Part shown: piece by piece, positions 24,114-36,249 of the stretch
How positions within the stretch are numbered: position 1 is the stretch's first letter
Layout: every line of letters begins with the position of its first letter
Origin: Helianthus annuus
Taxonomy: Eukaryota > Streptophyta > Magnoliopsida > Asterales > Asteraceae
NCBI RefSeq assembly: GCF_002127325.2
Contig: NC_035441.2
Coordinates: 150,320,124-150,384,123 of the forward strand
DNA: 64,000 nt
Reading direction: 5' to 3'
The notes under the pieces: model-generated
Databases searched by the model: none
What the model was told of the DNA's origin: nothing
What the model saw: the letters and a program-made list of their open reading frames with translations, nothing else
Translations under genes and position numbers: made by a program

Positions 24114-24531
24114 TTCAGGTATAATGGGTTCTACACCAACTCCAACTTCACCTCTACAATCAGAACCCATTATACCTCATGACGAAGGGACATCAAACGC
24201 TCAAAACCAAGACAACGCTGTACCCGATAATCCACTCAGGAGGTCATCCAGGCAAAGAAGGCCTCCTAATTGGGATGATTATGTTACTTACCTGACTGAA
24301 ATGGATCCCGGAAAGCTCAATGATCCTATCTCTTACAATGAAGCCATTAGCAGTGATCAGTCTTCTGAATGGAATAAAGCAATGATTGATGAGCTTGAAT
24401 CCATGAAAAAAAACGTTTGGGATTTGGTAGAATTACCCAACGGAGTCAAACCCGTAGGATGCAAATGGGTGTTCAAAACAAAACTGGATCCGAATGGGAA
24501 CGTTGAACGCTACAAAGCGAGATTGGTTGCA
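23706..24531. repeat. 400-bp inverted duplication of RT 5' region (hairpin)
   Basis: The left arm 23,706-24,106 and right arm 24,134-24,531 are reverse complements at roughly 98 percent, with a 27-bp spacer that itself contains GGTATAATGGGTTCT. The right arm shows a 3-bp deletion (one Asp codon) and scattered substitutions, so the arms are not identical. A plus-strand ORF of 188 codons across the right arm is simply the copied RT start. Beyond 24,531 the minus-strand integrase C-terminal frame resumes. Any minus-strand transcript of the element would fold here into a long hairpin. Confidence 0.9.
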
Positions 24532-24535
24532 TTGG

Positions 24536-26845
24536 GTACAAGAGGAGTAATCGGAGTAATGGTAAGCGACGAGTCTCTCCCCCCGCGTCTTGTACTTCTT
24601 GCAATTCTTCGTAAGGGTTGGTACTGCTCCCACTGACCTTGAAATCCTCCAGGAACGCGGCACGCTTGGTTTCAACAATACGGGTGACATGGGAAGGACA
24701 ATAGAAACGATAACCCTTAGAGTTCTCAGGATACCCGATAAAGAAACAGGTAACTGTTTTAGGGTCAAGTTTCCTTAGGAAAGGATTGTAAAGTTTTGCT
24801 TCAGCAATGCAGCCCCATACTTTCATATATTTAAGACTCGGTTTCCTTCCTGTCCAGAGTTCATAAGGAGTTTTAGGGATAGACTTAGAAGGAACTCTAT
24901 TGAGTATATGAACAGCTGCTTTTAACGCTTCAGTCTAGAGGAATAATGGTAAATTAGTGTTGGCTAACATACTGCGCACCATGTTCATAAGGGTACGGTT
25001 TCTTCTTTCAGCGACACCGTTCTGCTGAGGTGTACCAGGCATGGTGTATTGGTTGACAATCCCCTGGCCCTTACAAAACTCATAAAATGGACCAGGAGCT
25101 TGACCCACATCAGTATGTCTTCCATAATATTCACCGCCTCTATCTGATCTCACAACTTTAATCTGACGATCTAATTGCTTTTCAACTTCAGCCTTATAAT
25201 CTTTAAAAGTTGTTAGAGATTTAGATTTCTCCTTAATAAGATACAAGTACATGTAACGAGAACAATCATCAATAAAAGTGATAAATGAAGTATGTCCTGT
25301 TATGCCAGCGATTTGGTAGGGGCCACTAATGTCAGTGTGAATGAGTTCTAATAAATTAGAACTCCTAGTGGCACCTTTCTTATTCGCTAATGTCATTTTA
25401 CCTTTAAGACATTTGACACATCTTCCAAAATCAGAGAAATCAAGAGGAGGTAAGACTTCATCCTTTACGAGACGATTTAATCGTTCTTTTGAAATGTGGC
25501 CTAAACGCTGATGCCACAACATGGATGAAGTCTCTAAGTCTCGTTTCTCTTCCATCTTTGTGAGTGATTCATTAATGTTATATGACAACAAAGATTTGGA
25601 AAAGTTATCTTCTAGTTCTAATCTATAGAGACCACCATCCAGAACACCAGTACCATAAAGAACAGAATCATAGAGGATAGAGAGTTTGCGATGACCATGG
25701 GAAACAATAAAACCGTCCATGTCTAACTTTGGTCCTGATACAAGGTTCCGAGTTACCTCAGGAACATATAAGGTATTATAAAGTTTAATACATAAACCAA
25801 TTTTCATAACTAATTGTAATGTTCCAATGGCCTTCACTTCTAATTCTCGATCATCCCCAACCTTAAGCGTTCTTTGGTTTCTTTCCAGCTTCCGGATTGA
25901 AAGGAATCCCTGAGTAGAATTGGTAACATGAACCATAGAACCAAAATCAAACCCCCAAGAATTAGCAGGAACACTTAAATTATCGGACTCAAGTATCATA
26001 AAATAATCGTTACATTTCTTAGCCAGCCACTCCTTAAAGTCAGGGCATTCCTTCTGCATGTGTCCTGTCTTTTTACCGAACTTGCAGCGGATACTGCCTA
26101 AGGAGTTCTTAGAGCTGGAAGGTGCACTTGTATTAGAATTAGGATTAGGCCTTTGGACTTTTGAAGCATCCTTCCTCTGATAATTGTTCTTCCTTTTCTT
26201 AGAATTGGAGGTAGTGAAGTTTGCAACATCAGTATGGCGATCCATCCTCATACGCTCTTCCTCCTGTACGCACATAGCGACCAGTTCACTCATTGTCCAT
26301 TTGTCCTTCTGAGTGTTATAATTGATCTTGAATGCTTCAAAGGACGAAGGAAGCGAAGTAATGATGAAATGAACAAGGAAACCATCACTGATTTCCATTT
26401 CCAGCCCCTTCAGCTTATTGGCCATGTCATTCATCATCATGATGTGCTCGCGAATGCCGCTCCTCCCATCATACTTAGTAGTCACCAGCTTGAGAATAAG
26501 GGTACTAGCGTGTGCTTTAGACGTCCCCTTGAACTGCGCCTCCACAGAAGCCAAGTAGGTTTTAGCATCTTCAGAATCAGGAATAGCTCCCCTGATAGCA
26601 TTGCTTATGGACTGCTTCATAAACATGAGACACATGCGGTTACACCTAGTCCACTTTTCATGAAGTATCTGTTCAGCAGCAGTACTCTGAGTGGTAAGGT
26701 CCGCTGGCTTGTTCTCCCTAAGAGCGTAATCAAAATCTAGCAGCCCAAGCGTAAGCATGAGAGCATCCTTCCATGCAGCAAAGCTATCACCAGTCAAAGA
26801 TGGAATTCCCTGATTGGGCGCTGATAGTGGAAATAAGATGAGCAA
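24536..26845 (-). pseudogene. Copia gag-protease-integrase, disrupted
   Basis: Main frame 24,935-26,845 (636 codons), continuing to about 24,536 after an in-frame TAG at 24,932-24,934 where the family has Trp. Gag occupies the first 260 residues; its zinc knuckle CKFGKKTGHMQKEC lacks the second Cys. The protease site reads DFG in place of the usual DSG or DTG. Integrase has the HHCC motif (HQRLGH, CVKCLKG) and D, D, E at IHTDISGPY, VVRSDRGGEY and NGVAERRN. After the stop the frame continues with KVWGCIAEAKLYNPF and CFFIGYPENSKGYRFY. No ATG begins gag: the frame opens after TAG at 26,870-26,872 with only TTG near the expected start. Gag packages RNA and integrase inserts cDNA, but this copy is probably non-functional. 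Confidence 0.9.
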
Positions 26846-27009
26846 AATTATGATACTAAGGAAGAAGTCCTAATGTGATCTAGGGGCACGTTAAACTAAG
26901 GCAGGCATAAATAATGACCATTTTACATTATGAAGCTGTGATAATGTCTATTACTAACATCAAAATAATAGACTTAGTTAAAAAAATTCTACTTAAACGA
27001 AAACAAAAC

Positions 27010-27246
27010 AGCTTTGGCCAGAAGTGTAATCATTTAAGCATATGTGCAAAGTGGTTGTAACAAATCAGCTTTGGCCAGAAATTGAAACAATCACTTTAGT
27101 TATGCACTTGTTAAGTATGCCATCTATGAAAGAATTAAATCAGCTTTGGCCAGATATTAAAACATTCATGCTTATGATGCACACTTAACATAGCTTTCGT
27201 AATACTTGAATGATAAGTAGATGTATCAAGTCAGCTTTGGCCAGAA
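27010..27246 (-). repeat. Four-copy leader repeat in copia 5' region
   Basis: CAGCTTTGGCCAGAA occurs at 27,010-27,024, 27,066-27,080 and 27,232-27,246, with a near-copy at 27,141-27,155. It lies in the untranslated leader between the 5' LTR and gag. Each copy contains the palindrome TGGCCA. Such spaced leader repeats may be RNA-packaging or protein-binding sites; that is inference. Confidence 0.8.
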
Positions 27247-27366
27247 ATGATACATCAGAAGCTCATTCAAGTTAAGCTATTTTGGTTTTGCAAAACATTA
27301 CATTATCTGATTCTGATTATTTAACTAAATAATTACAAAACCAATTATTTAATAGCAAACTACCCG

Positions 27367-27791
27367 TCAGTTCTGTTTACACATGAAGGAAAACAATAAA
27401 ACATACCTGTTATAGCAGACAGTGGGTTGGAGAATCCAGTAATGGAGTTCGACATGCTTGTCATCGTGATCTGGTTCCTCCTTAGGGTGCTGACTAATGA
27501 TGGGGACTTAGAAAACCGAAAAGGGATATCGGCTAGGAGAGGAGGTCGAATTATGATGTTATGGCTAATGGGGTGTGTGTAATTGTGTAACTGAGTAACC
27601 CCTTAACCTCCACATAACTCTCCTTATATAAGCACCCAGGAGGAAACCTAATTAGTTAATAAGGGTAATATGGTCCATCAACAATTACCAACTAATTATT
27701 TAATAGGTTCTAATATATTTTGATCTCTATAATGTAAATGATTATGATGGCTATAGATTAAATATTAATACGTAACATATTTAATCTTACA
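27367..27791 (-). repeat. 5' LTR of copia element, inner end truncated
   Basis: Matches the 3' LTR apart from two substitutions, but its inner boundary lacks about eight terminal bases: the plus strand reads ACCCGTCAGTTCTG where the other LTR has TGTTGGTTCAGTTCTG. The sequence that should follow, a tRNA-primed binding site, is not recognisable, so a small deletion has removed the LTR end and primer site. The minus-strand TATATAAGG at 27,622-27,630 is the probable promoter core. Confidence 0.85.
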
Positions 27792-27796
27792 GTGAT

Positions 27797-30003
27797 TCCT
27801 TATGTACTTTCCCTTTGTTCTAAAACAGTCGGATTCTCTCACGTGTTGCGATGGGAATTCGATTTATATTGGGTTGGTTCATTATGGTACTGATATGGTA
27901 TCAGTATTTGGTATAACAACCGAAAGTTATATAAAACTCGAAAAGTATTGATATTTCTAAAAAATATCAACATGTTTTTACATCGGTCGAAAACCATAAA
28001 AACGAATATCAATTACTGTTATAGTAACAATAACGGTACTGATGTTAGGTTCAAATCGACGTGATATCGCTATTTTTTTGGGACATGACCAGTCCAGTTC
28101 GTCACGTTACTGACACTCGCTATAGTTTACAATATAAAAAGATACTCTATAGCGAATACAACTCAATTTCCAATGAAGTTTATGCCACAAACCATAATAA
28201 CGAACATTGGTAACACTATCAAAGTTGTTTGGAGAGTATCAGTTTGGTTCGGTTCGGTTCGTCACAATAAAGAAGAAACAAATCAATTATATTTGACCCG
28301 TTCGATTTTGAACATAACATTTATCAAAATGTAGATAATAAAAGGATGTCGCAACGGTATATTTTTATAAAACGTTACACTAAATGTGAGATAAATTTGA
28401 TAATATTTATGTTTATACTTCGATTAGTTATACATTACCACTCGTAATTTGGTTTAAAAAGATTATATCGTGAAGCAAATAGAATAGACACGTAACGATA
28501 TGTTGAAATTTTATAAATCATCGTATTTTTTAAGTATAAAAAAAACAAAACTTACTCAAAATTAATCTTTATAAAATGTTAATAACAAATTAAAAATTGA
28601 AAAAGTTAATAGTAAAATATAATTTCTACTATATAATATAATGTTATACTACAGAGAGATTTCGATTTTTGGATTTGCTTTGACAAACAATTAAGCACGG
28701 GGAGAGTTGATCTTGATCTTTAAGAAAAGATTAAATAAAAATTAGCATAGAGAAATTAATTTTTGATTCATAACGATTAATTTTTAACAAACTAACAAGT
28801 ATACATAGTATCCGCAAATATATGTGATATCAGATGTATACTAAACCAAACATGATACATGATTTTATAATTAGTTTTATGGCTAGAATTATCAATTGCC
28901 CTAAAGAATTATCCCGGCCCATTTTCATCACTATTCATCCATTACTAGTACCTTTCAAGCGTTGTGCCATTTTCATCACTATTCCAACTCTACTATCAAT
29001 CTCAAAAAAGAAAACATATTAAAACATAATAATACAAACTAGTTGATTTGACCGTGCGTTGCGGCGGTACATTACCGCGAGCTGGATTGATATTGGTTTG
29101 GTTCGTTACAATACCAGTATGATACATGTACTTCGTATAGAAATCAATCAATTGAAAACGACAAAAATGAACACGGGTACCGAGACCAATGTTCAAACGA
29201 TATTGATTGATTCAGATCGTCACAGTATTTATATCATTATTCATATATCGTTGCAGACAAAGTTGTATAAACTGGTACCAATGTTGTTAGTTTGGTTTGA
29301 TATGGTATAATAACGATATGGTGCAAGTTTATCAAAAATAAAAACAATAAAAAATTAATAGCGGTATCGATACAGATGTTGTTCAATCGATTTGATACGT
29401 TTTGGTACGTTAGTGGCACATTATGTATTTCAAAAAAAAACTTTATCACAATTTTGGAAAAAATAAACACCGATTATTAGAAAAAAATCAAAATAAATGA
29501 TAAATAACAATTTAAAAAAAATAAATACTTCAAAATAATAATTACCATTCATTGTCGCTTTTGGTTCGGTTTGGTACACCTCTAGCACAATATCCATTTA
29601 CAATAAAAGTTATATTGCAATGTTAAAAAAAATTGTCGCGCATTTTTTTCTACAAACGCAAGTTATTAAAAGAAAATTAAACTAAATAATTGAATAAAAC
29701 AGTATTTAAAAATAAATAAATACTTAAAAATAGAATTAAAAAATAAATCAATACTTTAAAATAAAATATTGAAACACTATTCATGAATACTTTCAATTGA
29801 TATGTATAATATAATAGTTAGATTCTCGTGCGCACTTCGCTGCAGACCTTTGGTCATTATCGACCCGGTGCATTATCGTATGAGCACACTCGACATAGCT
29901 ATCGACATGTGTTTCACATCGATTGAAAACCATAAAAACGAATACGCATATCGGTCCCAATGTTGTTTAGTCGGTATCGGTTCATTATGGTACCGGTATC
30001 GTA
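27797..30003. repeat. Helitron-like degenerate repeats, cluster 1
   Basis: Several diverged copies of one family (about 27,840-28,120, 29,038-29,420 and 29,814-30,003), sharing GGTTCGTTACAATACC-like, ACCATAAAAACGAATA-like and CGATGTTGTT-like blocks. On the minus strand the copies at 29,038 and 29,814 end with a GC-rich CCGCCGCAACGCACGG-like segment followed shortly by CTAGT or CTAT, as Helitron 3' ends do. No helicase ORF; probably short non-autonomous copies. AT-rich filler lies between. Confidence 0.45.
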
Positions 30004-30008
30004 CATAC

Positions 30009-33000
30009 TGTCACACCCCGACCACGTAAAACAACAAATCGTGGCGGAATCGTCGGGGAGTGTTGTAACAGAATCATTGTTTCATAACATATGGAAATTT
30101 GAAATTTTGTTTTATTGATTAACTGAGTTACAATATCAAAACAAGCAAAGAAATATAACATAATTATCTAGTCTTGCATCTTTTATTGTCACTAAGGCCT
30201 CGTCCAATCCTATGTGAGCATGCATCAATATCATCAATTATTGTACCTGAAACACATGTGAAAATACATCAGCATAAAAATGCCGGCGAGTACATAGGTT
30301 TTGTGAAAATAGGATTCATGACTTAGGTTTAAGAAAATGTTTAATGAAAACTTGTCATGAATCCAGTTTAAGTGTTTGCTTTTATAAAATGTTTGAAAAG
30401 CGATAATAAGGTAAATGATATGTAAAAGAGTAATGTAAGGTTAGATGAATAACCAAGTAAAAATGAGTTTGTATAAAATAAGTTGTTTGTAAAACAATGT
30501 ATTGTGAAAAATATGTTATATGCCTAAACTGAAATGATTTAAACAACGCTGCGATATGTAATATCATACAAACACTTATATATAGGAAGTACCAGCGGCG
30601 TATCCACCATGCTTGTATCATATTACACACGCCTCGTCACTTAAATCACTTTACCCAAACAAACCACCAATGTCAAATGTCTATGTTTAAACCAATTACC
30701 AAATGTATTGAATAATATGTCAAATGTTTATGTCAAAATGTAAATCATGTAATGTATAACCAATGTCAAAATGTTTATGTGTCAAATGTAAATTATGTAA
30801 TGTGTAACCAAAATGATAGGTATGGCTAGCGAAATGCATCAGCTAAACCATAGGTAAAAAGAATGCACAAAACAAAGTATTGAAGTAAAACTTGGTTTAA
30901 ATCAAAGTTATGTTTTGTGGAACTGCATGCTATAATGATACAAACACTTATGCGGTATGTTAAACGCATACATTCAAGCCTTGAGACAGCAGGATAACCT
31001 TAGAGTAAAAGTTATCAAAAAGAAATGTTTTCGGATTCGGTCATTCCATCCATCCAAACAAACCTAGGATTTTAGGAATGGGATTTGTCAAGTCCTATGG
31101 TACCACTACCTACTACCGAGCGGCATGATCGGTGTTAATGAATGTAATAAAGATCCGTTAAACAAACCAAATGTTGTACCAAATGTAAGCATGTGATGTG
31201 ATGTGAATGTACTAAGGATGAACTAAATGAACATACATAGCATGTGATGTGATGTAAAACAATGTACTAGTATAATGAACATACATAGCATGAAAAGGTA
31301 ATGTAAATCAAATGTACTAAGTATGATGAACATACATAGCATGTGATGTAAAACAATGCACTAGGTATGCACTAAATGGACATACATAGCATGTAATGTT
31401 ATGTAAATCAAATGTACTAAGTATGCAACATAGGACATACATAGCAAAAACATAATGAAATCATATACTAATAGTGTACTAGTGAACATAGCAAGTATAT
31501 GATAAGAAAACATGAAAAGCATGAAAGTAACAAGTAGGCACATGTGTTTCACCCCCAAAATGTTTGAAAAACAGCAAAAGAGGGGTCTATGTACTCACTT
31601 GAGGGTGCTTAGAAGTCTTGAACAACAACCAAGCAAAGCTAGAGGGATCACGGAAATCAAACGGCACCCTATATAGATAACTACATAAATAACCGGACCT
31701 AAATCGGGAGATCGGATAGTATGAGGTTTCGTAAACCAAATGAGTATTGGAACTCATATGATGTTGTTTAACAAAGCCTACATACTAAAATGAAACTTAA
31801 CCTAAGTGCTTACGACCCATTACGACCCGTTTAGGTAGCTTATGCTACTTTCACGCGTCGTTCGTGTAAAACGCGCTCGGAATGCCTAACTAGTCCTATG
31901 ACAAGCAAGATATGCCTTAACATGTTTAATATTGTTGCCAAAACAGTTTATATGTCAAAAGTTTTGTTACATAGGCTTAAAATGAATTTTGGCGCAAAAG
32001 GGTATTTTGGTAATTTTCCTAAGGCATAAGAACTACTTATCATACAACTACTTAAACGACGTGACCATAAGGTATAACCTCGGAAGGTTATTCCCTATAC
32101 AACTATGGTCACCTAAAGTATTTGGTCGGATCGTAATGATCGACCAAATGGGTCTGGTTCGGAAGTATAAGCGATTGTTTAGATCGCTTACCTTACGACC
32201 CTACATAAGCACAATTCTAAAAGTGACGAGCTAAACATGCTAGAACATGTTTAGTTAAGTTAGAAAACAGGTTTGGTATCAAAACAAACGGTTTTGATAC
32301 CCTAGAGTAGTTTGGTTACAAAATACGCGAGAAAACGCATTTTGGCCGAAACTACGACTCGTCACTGAGCCTAGATAACGTGGTAATCAGTAGGTGTAGT
32401 CACTAGGGACTATAACCATCGTGATTACGCTCACGTTATGAAGTTCAACCGAACTTCACGTTGACCATTGACTGGTCAAAGCAGAAAGTCAAACGCAGTT
32501 TGTCTTTAACGTTAAAACGAAAGAAAAGCACGAAAGAACACTTAGAGAAGGTCCCCGCAAGATTGAATTCCAAGTATTTCTCAGGTATGAAGTGATAACC
32601 ACTCCAACTTAGAGAAAATCTCAGAATTCAAGTGAGTTGGGGGTGAAAAGGGTGGGGGTATTTATAGATTTGGTAGAACCATTAGGATCGTTTCTTGAAA
32701 TCCGAGCTTTGATCTCAACCCTCCATGTGTGCCCATTGTTTTACAAACCTAGGTGCATCCAAAACCAGCCCACAAGATAGAAAACAAGCAAAGAAAACCA
32801 TGGGAATAGGTGGGAAAGGCCAGATTCATTGTTTCTGCAATTCTACTGATCTGGGACCTGCTACGGACCGTAAGACCATTCCCATACGGTCCGTAAGGAC
32901 CTTGCAGGTCTGATACTTTCCAGAAATTGCAAAATGGTCCCTGCACTTGAGAAACATGCATTACGGCCCATTTTTGACACGTTTAAGCCCCGTTAACCCC

Positions 33001-33748
33001 ATTTCAAAGCTTTAAAATGAAGTTAAAGTGTAGGGAACTTAAAATGTGCTCAAAAATATCCCGGATTTCGGCTCGTTTGGTCGTACGGTTGCGTTGTTCG
33101 GTAAATTACGACGGAAGTCGTAACGGACGCAAAAACGATCCAAATTGCGCAACGAAAGGATTTTTGACAAGCCAATCACTAAAACCTAATATTTTAATGA
33201 TTAAATAAATTTTTGGATGTCCGGATGAATTCAGAACGTAAGATATGCGCGTAAATGCAAACTTATGCACTTTTTGACGCTTTTAGTCCCTGAATGAGCA
33301 CAAAGTTTATTTTAGCACACCGAACTCCTCAAAGCCTATTTCTAAGCTATGTAAAGGATATTTAGGGTATGTTTAACTTATGATCATGTTCCGGAATGTC
33401 CGTTACAGTACGAATCGACATACTTTCGCAGTTTGTCGAATTTAGTCCATGTAAGCGAATAAACTTGATTTCGGCACACCAAACCTTCCAAAACTTATTT
33501 CTAAGTTATGTAAAGGTTATTTAAGGTATGTTAAGCCTATGTCACTATTCCGGAGTGTTTGTTGCATTAAACTGGTTATATTTACGCATCAGTGCACGTA
33601 TAACCTTCCAGAAAGCGATTTAGAGCCCCAAATCAAACAAGAATTGATATGTGCAAATGATCACATATTTATATAAATCCCAAGTATGAAACACAATATT
33701 TCATTGGTTTGGTATTTGTTTGATGGTTGAAGTGACACAGGTGTCACA
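30009..33748 (-). mobile_element. Solo LTR, 3740 bp (Ty3-gypsy type inferred)
   Basis: Plus-strand ends are TGTCACACCCCGACC and GACACAGGTGTCACA. The exact 5-bp duplication CATAC lies at 30,004-30,008 and 33,749-33,753. Homology to 9751-13,213 runs in reverse, so this one points to the minus strand. Inside are many short repeats around CATACATAGCATG (about 31,190-31,450), an inverted repeat around ACGGACCGTAAG (about 32,862-32,903) and a two-copy direct repeat at about 33,265-33,590. No internal retrotransposon domain is present. Confidence 0.85.
33265..33590. repeat. Two-copy direct repeat inside the solo LTR
   Basis: Two units of about 165 bp, each with AGCACACCGAAC or GGCACACCAAAC, then CTATTTCTAAG or TTATTTCTAAG, TATGTAAAGG and TTCCGGA. 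Likely an internal LTR duplication; no coding role. Confidence 0.6.
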
Positions 33749-33753
33749 CATAC

Positions 33754-36249
33754 ACTCGATATAGCTTACGATACCAAAAAAAATACATTATGGCAAGTAT
33801 AACTCTATGTTCAACGAATTTTGTACAGCCATGTCGAGAAATTTATAAAAAAAATAAGGTATGATGCCGATGTTGTTTGGTAAGTATATACTCAGACTGT
33901 GATGATAATAAAATCAACTGTATATGATTCGTTTGAATAGAACTTTTATCGAATCATACATAATAATAAGCACATAATTACGTTCTTTTCAGAATTTTAT
34001 AAAACGTTAATTAAAAAAACTATACCGATGTTCAAATAGTATTAGTAATATTAAAAATATAAAATCATGAAAGTTAAAATTAAAAAAAAATATGTTAAAG
34101 ATTAAAAGTAAATATAATAATCATCTACTGTATATTGAAATAACAAATATATAAAAAACTATATATTATTATAATAATAAAAAATCATAAAAACGAATAC
34201 AAATATCAGTTTCAATGATCCAATGAAAAAACAAAACAAAAAAATACTACTAAAAGTCAAAAACCAAAAAGACACAAAATAAAAAGAAGAAAGAAAAAAA
34301 AAGAAACTACTATTCATAGCCACTTTCCAAATGTATATATATATATATATATATATATTAAATAATAGTATAATAGTGCTTTCCTCCCACGCTATGTGGC
34401 GGGAGCTCAGTTGGTATTGGTTCCGTTCGTTTTGCCCGACAATCGCTATAAAAATTGAAAGAGAAAACTAAAAAATAAAGTTGTGATATGCTTAAAAGGA
34501 TATCGACACATGTTTTACATAAATCGAAAAGCATAAAAACAAATACCAGTTCAGCTACTAACGATATTGGTATCGATGTTGTTTGGTCAAAATGAGTCTT
34601 GTTGGTCACGTATCGATACTCGTATAGTCTACAATACAAAAATCTACATTTTTCAATATTTTTACCGACACTTGTATGGTTTACTCTAAAAAAGATACAT
34701 TGATTTGAATACCAAAAAATAGATTCATATTCAACGACGACTTTGATTCGATTAGTGCAAAAGGGGCCCAGTATCCATTTTCAATATAATTTATATCGCA
34801 GTGTTGGAAAAAATAACCCTAGTTGCGGAGTTTGTTAAAACTTAAAAGAAATAATATGTTAACATATGCAAGTTATTAAAAAGTCAAAGTAAATGATGCA
34901 TAACATATTATTAAAATATTTAAAAGAATACTTAAAAATTTTAATCAAAAATTTATAAAAAAAAATATATATTGAAAAGTATGAAAATTAAAAAAAAAAT
35001 ATTGGAAATTATGAAATCGCTATTCATCGAGACTTCATATTCATATGTATAACTAGGTTATATGCCCGCGCGTTGCGGCGGTATATTACCGCGGCATTCG
35101 ATTGTCATCGGTTTGGTTCGTTACAATACCGTTACGATACATGCACTTGGTACAGAAATTAACAAGTGTTTTACATCAACCGAAATGATAAAAACGAACA
35201 TCGGTATCGGCGCTGATGTTGTTCAAAAGGTACCGATCGGTTCAGAACATCATGTTACTGGCAACGGTATTCATTTATCTACATATTAACATGTATCGAA
35301 ACCAAAAACCATAAAATAAAATACATATACCAGTATCGATGTTGTGCAATATGGTACGGTACGGTAGTGATATGGTGTCAGTTTATCGAAACAAAAAACA
35401 ATAAAATCAAATACCGATATCGATATCGTTGTTGTTTGGTTGGTTTCGATTCAATTCGCTATGATAGCGGCACAATATCTCTTATGTGTTTGAAGTTTAA
35501 GGTTTAGGATACTTATTATTTTAAATATGTATAATGTAATAGTAAGTTTTGTTACGATATTCATTTTCTTTATAAATGTTTTGCTCTTTTTGCAATTTGA
35601 TTATACATAAAGGTTGAATACCTAACTATACAAAATATATTAGAAAAAAAAAACCAAAAAAATCAACTGTTTATGGAGCTTTTTTACGATTTTAGCACTT
35701 CATAACTTTCTTATTCTCAATAATTAATTACTCAATATTCTATCATGACACTCTTATCCAAACACTCTATTCAATTCTCAATAAAAATTAATTACGCAAT
35801 ATTCTATCATATAGCACTGTTCATCCATGCTTTAAGATACAACAAACATGTACATTATCAAATTATTAAAAGCGTGTGTCGGTTATTTTTCTTATTATTG
35901 CTATTATATCTTATAATCATTTTGAGCATATTATGTTTTTAAACTTGTAGCTTTAAGAGACGATGTTTTATAAAATTTGGAGATGTCGATGTTATGTTTT
36001 TATTTTTATCTACGTGTAGACATAATTTTTACTCAAAACCGAGTTATGAATAGTAATGTACAAGTAACCAAAACATAAATTACAGGTCATCAAAGCTACG
36101 TCACAATTTGTTTTTTTTTTCTTTTATAAAATGGAGTCTATCATTTTTGTTATTTTGGTGATATCATACGTCTTATAAATTTCTAAGATACCGTTGTGAC
36201 GTGTTGATTTTCATTTACAATAAGGGTCAAATATAGTTGATTTTTCTAA
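33754..36249. repeat. Helitron-like degenerate repeats, cluster 2
   Basis: More copies of the family seen at 27.8-30.0 kb. A clear minus-strand end lies at about 35,052-35,090 (AACTAG followed by GCCCGCGCGTTGCGGCGGTA), and another copy covers about 34,370-34,640. An (AT)n microsatellite lies at 34,334-34,358. No gene; ORFs of 60-93 codons lack domains. Confidence 0.4.

Larger units (their letters stand above)
21590..27791 (-). mobile_element. Ty1-copia retrotransposon, rearranged, 6.2 kb
   Basis: Direct LTRs at both ends, target duplication GTGAT at 21,585-21,589 and 27,792-27,796, and TG...CA boundaries. The order gag, protease, integrase, RT, RNase H on the minus strand defines Ty1-copia. 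The LTRs differ at only two positions over about 424 bp, so the insertion is young. Nevertheless it is defective: no primer-binding site next to the 5' LTR, no ATG for gag, altered protease motif, a stop in integrase, and an inverted duplication between integrase and RT. It could move only with proteins from relatives, if at all. Confidence 0.95.

Noticed and set aside
24070..24636. Plus-strand ORF of 188 codons similar to copia RT start
   Set aside because: It is the right arm of the inverted duplication, followed by antisense integrase; not a separate gene.
26234..26740. 168-codon plus-strand ORF
   Set aside because: Antisense shadow of copia gag with no domain of its own.
31190..31450. 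CRISPR-like array of ACATACATAGCATG repeats
   Set aside because: Plant solo LTR with irregular short repeats, no uniform repeat or spacer length, no cas genes.
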